Shown piece after piece: positions 39,645-41,600 of a stretch of 41,600 nt of DNA. Made by a program: the position numbers and the translations under genes. This stretch comes from Dorea sp. 5-2 (GTDB lineage Bacteria; Bacillota; Clostridia; Lachnospirales; Lachnospiraceae). Under the pieces are notes generated by a model. It searched no databases. It saw only the letters and a list, made by a program, of their open reading frames with translations, and had not been told where the DNA came from. Position 1 is the first letter of the stretch. Each line of letters starts with the position of its first letter. The stretch covers positions 189,993 to 231,592 of the forward strand of contig NZ_KE159719.1 of the NCBI RefSeq assembly GCF_000403455.2. Direction: 5' to 3'.

Positions 39645-39794
39645 GATTATCGCACAGATTTCGAGACTTGTAAAAACGCTAGATTATTCATTGCTTACCT
39701 TACACAGGAAGAAACGGATTATTTGGAGGAATTGTATATCCCGCACGCCCTTGCAGGTGTTATGTCTAAAGGGACAAACTTTGATACAAAATAA
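39645..39794 (+). pseudogene. C-terminal gene fragment of unknown family
   Basis: The frame ending with the TAA at 39792-39794 reads CKNARLFIAYLTQEETDYLE followed by ELYIPHALAGVMSKGTNFDT. It looks like a true protein end, because a terminator follows immediately. No start codon or ribosome site belongs to it, and upstream sequence in the same frame does not look coding. I do not recognise the family. Confidence 0.4.
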
Positions 39795-39820
39795 GCCTTC
39801 CATTTCGGAGGGCTGTTTTT
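39794..39820 (+). terminator. Rho-independent terminator 1 before the sortase gene
   Basis: AGCCTTCC (39794-39801), loop ATTTC, GGAGGGCT (39807-39814), then GTTTTT. The stem has one G-U pair. It overlaps the stop codon of the fragment at 39645-39794. Confidence 0.75.
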
Positions 39821-39831
39821 CTGCAAGTCTT

Positions 39832-39860
39832 GAAAAAGCCTTATTCTGTGGGCTTTTTCG
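39832..39860. terminator. Rho-independent terminator 2 before the sortase gene
   Basis: GAAAAAGCC (39832-39840) pairs perfectly with GGCTTTTTC (39851-39859) over a 10-base loop. The T-rich arm makes it work in both directions. Confidence 0.65.
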
Positions 39861-39912
39861 GATTCTATCTTTTTCTATATTATGCACTGACTTCTAAAAT
39901 CTCCATAGAGTA

Positions 39913-40539
39913 ATGAAGCTTCAAATCAGAGGGATTGCATTGTACTGGCAGATGCACACTATGTCAGTCCCCCTTTTCTATCATTTCTACGGGAACCATA
40001 AGACAAATGAACTGATAGAGCAGTTTGAACAAAACGTGGAACAGGAGCATAAGGAGGATGGAAAAAAAGAAGAAGAAAGGGAAACGGAGGCGGCGGATAC
40101 CAAAGCCCCCATTAGTGAAGAGGATGCAGCCCTGCTTTCGTCTGGGGATGTGATCGGTCTGATCGAGATAGAAGCATTAGAACTGAAATATCCCGTCGTG
40201 GAAGGGGCGGACAGTAAGCTGCTTACCTATGGAATCGGGCATATATCTGACACGGCGGCAATCGGGAGTATTGGAAACTGTGTGCTTGCCGGACACAGGG
40301 GCAGCAGGTACGGCACTTATTTCAAGTATCTCAATAAACTTTCCGAGGGGGACACGGTAAAGATTACGGATAAAGACGGAAATATACACCAGTATGAGGT
40401 CGTTTCATGGGAAGTTGTGGGACCGTATGACAATTCCGTGAAAGCACAGGGGGAAGAAACAGAGCTTACCCTGCTGACCTGTGAGAACAGCGGGACAATG
40501 CGGCTGATCTACCATTGTATCTACAAGGAGGGCGAATAG
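39913..40539 (+). CDS. Sortase (class D-like), N-terminus damaged
   Basis: A 208-residue transpeptidase that would join a sorting-signal protein to the cell wall or to another protein. The catalytic histidine is in CVLAGHRGSRYGTYFKYLNK near residue 127, the cysteine in LTLLTCENSG near 187, and the arginine in MRLIYHC near 197. The front is abnormal: MKLQIRGIALYWQMHTMS replaces the basic residues and full membrane anchor, and only VPLFYHFYG is left of it. There is no good ribosome site. Insertion of IS66 and other debris upstream probably replaced the original start, so expression and membrane anchoring are doubtful. Confidence 0.8.
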   Translation: MKLQIRGIALYWQMHTMSVPLFYHFYGNHKTNELIEQFEQNVEQEHKEDGKKEEERETEAADTKAPISEEDAALLSSGDVIGLIEIEALELKYPVVEGADSKLLTYGIGHISDTAAIGSIGNCVLAGHRGSRYGTYFKYLNKLSEGDTVKITDKDGNIHQYEVVSWEVVGPYDNSVKAQGEETELTLLTCENSGTMRLIYHCIYKEGE

Positions 40540-40540
40540 C

Positions 40541-41008
40541 ATGGAAGAAAGCAGAAGGAAGTACCAGTTTGGCATGGTGGAGGATATTCTGCGGGAATGT
40601 GAAGCCGAGCCAACGGAACCGGACAGGCAGACGGAAATGGACGGCGGCATACTGCTTACAAGCGGTATCCATGTTTATGTGCCACGATATGAGATCAATG
40701 TGCATGAGGGATTTTTCTGCCATATGGAAGAGGGGCGGCTTGTACCGCAAAATATGCTGACCGTCATTTATGACAGGGCAGATAAGGAATACCTGTATGA
40801 TGCAGAGGAAAACTTCGTGGATACGGTGCATGAATGGCTTGACGGGCAATGCACACCGGAGCAGTTGGAACAGGAACCTTGCGAAGTAAAAGGGACCAGG
40901 GAGGAGGTATTGCATGGAAAAGGCATACAGACTGGGGGAAGTGGAAGAAATCCTTGCGGAGATGGAACAGCTTGTAGAAGTGCCGGACGACATTATGGAA
41001 AGCGATGA
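40541..41008 (+). CDS. Hypothetical ICE-type protein, paralog of the next gene
   Basis: A 155-residue protein that starts 1 base after the sortase stop. It opens RRKYQFGMVEDILRECEAE and has a middle block SGIHVYVPRYEINVHEGFFC followed by MEEGRLVPQNMLTVIYDRAD. The family is not recognised. The same two blocks occur in the 69-residue protein encoded at 40914-41123, so they are paralogs. The last 30 residues overlap that gene in a different frame and look non-native (rich in G, R and C), hinting that the original stop was lost through a frameshift near 40900. Confidence 0.65.
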   Translation: MEESRRKYQFGMVEDILRECEAEPTEPDRQTEMDGGILLTSGIHVYVPRYEINVHEGFFCHMEEGRLVPQNMLTVIYDRADKEYLYDAEENFVDTVHEWLDGQCTPEQLEQEPCEVKGTREEVLHGKGIQTGGSGRNPCGDGTACRSAGRHYGKR

Positions 41009-41123
41009 AGATTACCAGATTGTCATAAGCGGATGGTGGGTGCATATCCCGGAACTGGGGCTGAACCTGCATGAAGGCATTTACTGCAATTATGACAGGG
41101 AAGAGTGTTGGACGGCGAATTGA
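40914..41123 (+). CDS. Hypothetical short ICE-type protein
   Basis: A 69-residue protein, MEKAYRLGEVEEILAEMEQL, then WWVHIPELGLNLHEGIYCNY. It matches the two conserved blocks of the upstream 155-residue protein (FGMVEDIL / LGEVEEIL, and VYVPRYEINVHEGFFC / VHIPELGLNLHEGIYC). GAGGAGG precedes the ATG, better than any site for the upstream gene. It overlaps that gene by 95 bases. Function unknown; such proteins are cargo of integrative elements. Nothing supportable is seen in 41124-41301. Confidence 0.68.
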   Translation: MEKAYRLGEVEEILAEMEQLVEVPDDIMESDEDYQIVISGWWVHIPELGLNLHEGIYCNYDREECWTAN

Positions 41124-41301
41124 GGGAGACATAAACGGCAAATTATTTTTCCAACCTTTTTCGCATTGACTGCGCAGTGCTGTCTACAAATGCATAATAC
41201 CGCCGAAAATGCAGCACGCTGTTGGTATAGCTTTTCTTTCGAAATCGAAAGGCCATGAATCCCATTATGAGATCCATAGCCACATGATGTATTTGGATTT
41301 T

Positions 41302-41600
41302 TTATTGTTTGTCAGCCAGAGTCGGCAGATAAGCCAAACCGGCAGCAACAGTTACGGCATCTACCTTCCGCATTAGATTGCTGATCCGCCCCTCATTCCA
41401 GAAAATATCAGAAAAATCGGATAGTTCACATCCCACATCATGGTTCGGGATGCACAGGTAGTTTCCGTATTTATGCACTCCGGCCAGGATGTGGAAGTAT
41501 GTCCCCCGTCCATTCATCTCAGCTTCATACCATCCAGGCCGCCATCGCAGCAGGATAATCTCCCCTGTCCAGGTTTCTATGCGGGAACCATCCCTGAAAA
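41302..41600 (-). CDS. DUF6618 family protein (partial)
   Basis: A minus-strand frame open from the right edge to the TAA at 41304-41302 (99 codons). It reads ETWTGEIILLRWRPGWYEAE, MNGRGTYFHILAGVHKYGNY, LCIPNHDVGCELSDFSDIFW and ends LPTLADKQ. It matches the DUF6618 family, short proteins of integrative elements in gut Firmicutes; the label is from memory. The start is outside the window. It marks the window's right end as part of an integrative-element region. Confidence 0.7.
   Translation of the reverse strand, partial: FRDGSRIETWTGEIILLRWRPGWYEAEMNGRGTYFHILAGVHKYGNYLCIPNHDVGCELSDFSDIFWNEGRISNLMRKVDAVTVAAGLAYLPTLADKQ

Noticed and set aside
1..41600. CRISPR arrays, rRNA and tRNA genes
   Set aside because: No regularly spaced direct repeats, ribosomal sequence or cloverleaf was found on either strand by eye.

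Overview
The window looks like chromosome of an anaerobic, gut-type Clostridia bacterium, most likely Lachnospiraceae. The reasons are the strong AAGGAGG ribosome sites, the family content (DUF2325, FeoA and DUF6110 metal genes, GntP and glucarate genes, XRE genes with membrane tails, an ABC operon with lipoproteins, and a sortase/DUF6618 block typical of integrative elements), the IS types, and the mixture of GC-richer core operons with AT-rich cargo. The genus cannot be fixed from the sequence alone.

Layout. (1) 1-2.9 kb is scrap: a transposase running off the left edge, a restriction-enzyme tail, a clean IS1595-family element with an 8-bp target duplication, and a comEC remnant. (2) 2.9-4.1 kb holds a MarR regulator and a YczE/YitT-like membrane protein. 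(3) 4.2-9.1 kb is a metal locus: promoter, two identical palindromes, two leader hairpins, DUF2325, FeoA, a divergent Fur, a 26-residue membrane peptide, DUF6110, and a P1B-type ATPase with an N-terminal GRIRIH motif and SCALKLAMP in place of CPC. A convergent operon of an HTH protein and a DtxR-type repressor follows. I read this as a candidate ferrosome (fezA/fezB) iron-storage organelle locus. (4) 9.5-18.4 kb is a D-glucarate operon: garR, a GntP permease, a DapA-family aldolase, gudD, a D-2-hydroxyacid dehydrogenase, a PrpR-like regulator whose sigma-54 AAA+ motifs are worn away, and garK. Together they would convert glucarate to pyruvate and 2-phosphoglycerate.

(5) 18.4-30 kb is an AT-rich cargo and graveyard region. 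Broken genes are an aldo/keto reductase tail, an aromatic-acid exporter interrupted by a palindromic repeat, a DUF1016 nuclease, a sigma factor, a TetR regulator and a flavodoxin. Intact single genes are DUF5131, AraC/GyrI, an FMN-binding protein, a two-component system, GNAT, two XRE proteins and small membrane proteins. Four exact TTCCAGTTT motifs lie just after gene ends here. (6) 30.1-38.8 kb is an export/sensing operon: a lipoprotein split by a DDE element with a perfect 8-bp target duplication, a second lipoprotein, an ABC ATPase, an ABC-2 permease, a permease fused to an outside domain, and a 58-residue membrane protein. A 63-bp palindromic insertion sits between the ATPase and the first permease. 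(7) 39-41.6 kb is mobile-element debris: an IS66 tnpA pseudogene, DnaA-box-like 9-mers, a sortase with a damaged N-terminus, two related small proteins, and a DUF6618 protein running off the right edge.
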